Part shown: one piece after another, positions 6,157-6,225 of the stretch
How positions within the stretch are numbered: position 1 is the stretch's first letter
Layout: every line of letters starts with the position of its first letter
Assembly (NCBI GenBank): GCA_900772235.1
Contig: CAAGQX010000085.1
Location: 1-6,225, forward strand
From: Clostridia bacterium
Lineage (GTDB): Bacteria > Bacillota > Clostridia > TANB77 > CAG-508
Direction of reading: 5' to 3'
Length of the DNA stretch: 6,225 nt
Made by a program: the position numbers and the translations under genes
Notes under the pieces: model-generated
What the model saw: only the letters and a program-made list of their open reading frames with translations
Databases searched by the model: none
Told to the model about the DNA's origin: nothing

Positions 6157-6202
6157 GTGCACCCCAAATGTTAGACAAAAAATCTAACGTTTGGAGGTGT
6201 AT
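6157..6202 (+). promoter_or_regulatory. Hairpin at the IS left end that sequesters the transposase SD
   Basis: Bases 6164-6175 pair with 6183-6194 (twelve pairs, one a G-U). After one bulged A (6195), bases 6160-6163 pair with 6196-6199, with weaker pairs beyond. The loop is 6176-6182. The SD GGAGG (6193-6197) of the transposase ORF lies entirely within the right arm, so any RNA that starts outside the IS should hide it. Confidence 0.75.
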
Positions 6203-6207
6203 TTTTT

Positions 6208-6225
6208 ATGAGTAAATATTCTGAT
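6208..6225 (+). CDS. IS3-family transposase first ORF (OrfA), start only
   Basis: Only six codons are present (MSKYSD), after an SD GGAGGTG (6193-6199) at 8 bases spacing. The beginning resembles the N-terminus of the helix-turn-helix OrfA proteins of IS150-type elements, which bind the element ends and are fused to the DDE catalytic part (OrfB) by programmed frameshifting in this family. Identification rests mainly on the adjoining terminal repeat, as six residues are too few alone. Confidence 0.65.

Larger units (their letters stand above)
6153..6225 (+). mobile_element. Left end of an IS3-family (IS150-like) insertion sequence, partial
   Basis: The sequence starting TGAAGTGCACCCCAAATG at 6153 has the terminal TG and the TGCACCC core of IS150-group ends, then an inverted repeat and an SD with a short ORF starting MSKYSD, as in the first ORF of these elements. 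Only the first 73 bases are present, so the other terminal repeat, the target duplication and the integrity of the element cannot be seen. The exact boundary is inferred from the usual 5'-TG. Confidence 0.75.

Noticed and set aside
5925..6178. Two minus-strand open frames crossing the end of DUF4153 and the IS boundary
   Set aside because: Both are antisense to a well-supported gene and cross an IS junction, so they cannot be conserved genes.
6134..6187. Short plus-strand frame from ATG 6134 (also containing ATG 6152) that stops at 6187
   Set aside because: It is created by the fusion of host sequence to the IS end and codes for only 17 residues. It matters only as evidence of an interrupted start site.

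Overview
The window is very AT-rich, has strong purine-rich Shine-Dalgarno (SD) sequences and TTGAA-type/TATAAT promoters, and its envelope proteins are of a single-membrane type. This fits a low-GC Gram-positive bacterium, most likely a member of the Clostridia. No rRNA, tRNA or CRISPR array is visible, so the species cannot be named.

Layout. Positions 1-193 hold a promoter and a leader with an inverted repeat. A divergent MATE-like multi-pass membrane transporter follows (200-1372). Next comes a hairpin that can terminate transcription in both directions (1399-1436). Convergent to the transporter, on the minus strand, is a small Cys-containing protein with two membrane segments (1439-1696 or 1711). 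A short divergent intergenic region (1712-1849) carries the promoters of this small gene and of the next operon. That operon encodes a DrrA-type ABC ATPase (1850-2755), an ABC-2 permease (2755-3648) and a membrane-anchored CE4/NodB polysaccharide deacetylase of the PgaB/IcaB-like type (3666-4418). A new promoter at 4484-4512 starts a transcript for a DUF4153 polytopic membrane protein (4537-6129). Only 23 bases after its stop, the left end of an IS3-family (IS150-like) insertion sequence begins, and its first ORF runs off the window.

How the parts fit. Everything except the IS concerns the cell envelope. The ATPase and permease are translationally coupled and should form one exporter. The deacetylase is almost certainly co-transcribed with them and would act outside the membrane, so the operon may export or defend against an envelope-active compound, or modify an exported glycan. 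The substrate cannot be read from the sequence. The DUF4153 gene probably has its own promoter and shows no terminator before the IS, so its transcript should read into the element. There the IS end folds into a long hairpin that buries the transposase SD. An orphan SD just before the IS suggests the insertion displaced a further gene of the DUF4153 transcript. I see no clearly new defence or mobile system; the best leads are the IS junction, the exporter-deacetylase operon and the small Cys-rich membrane protein with an inverted repeat at its transcription start.
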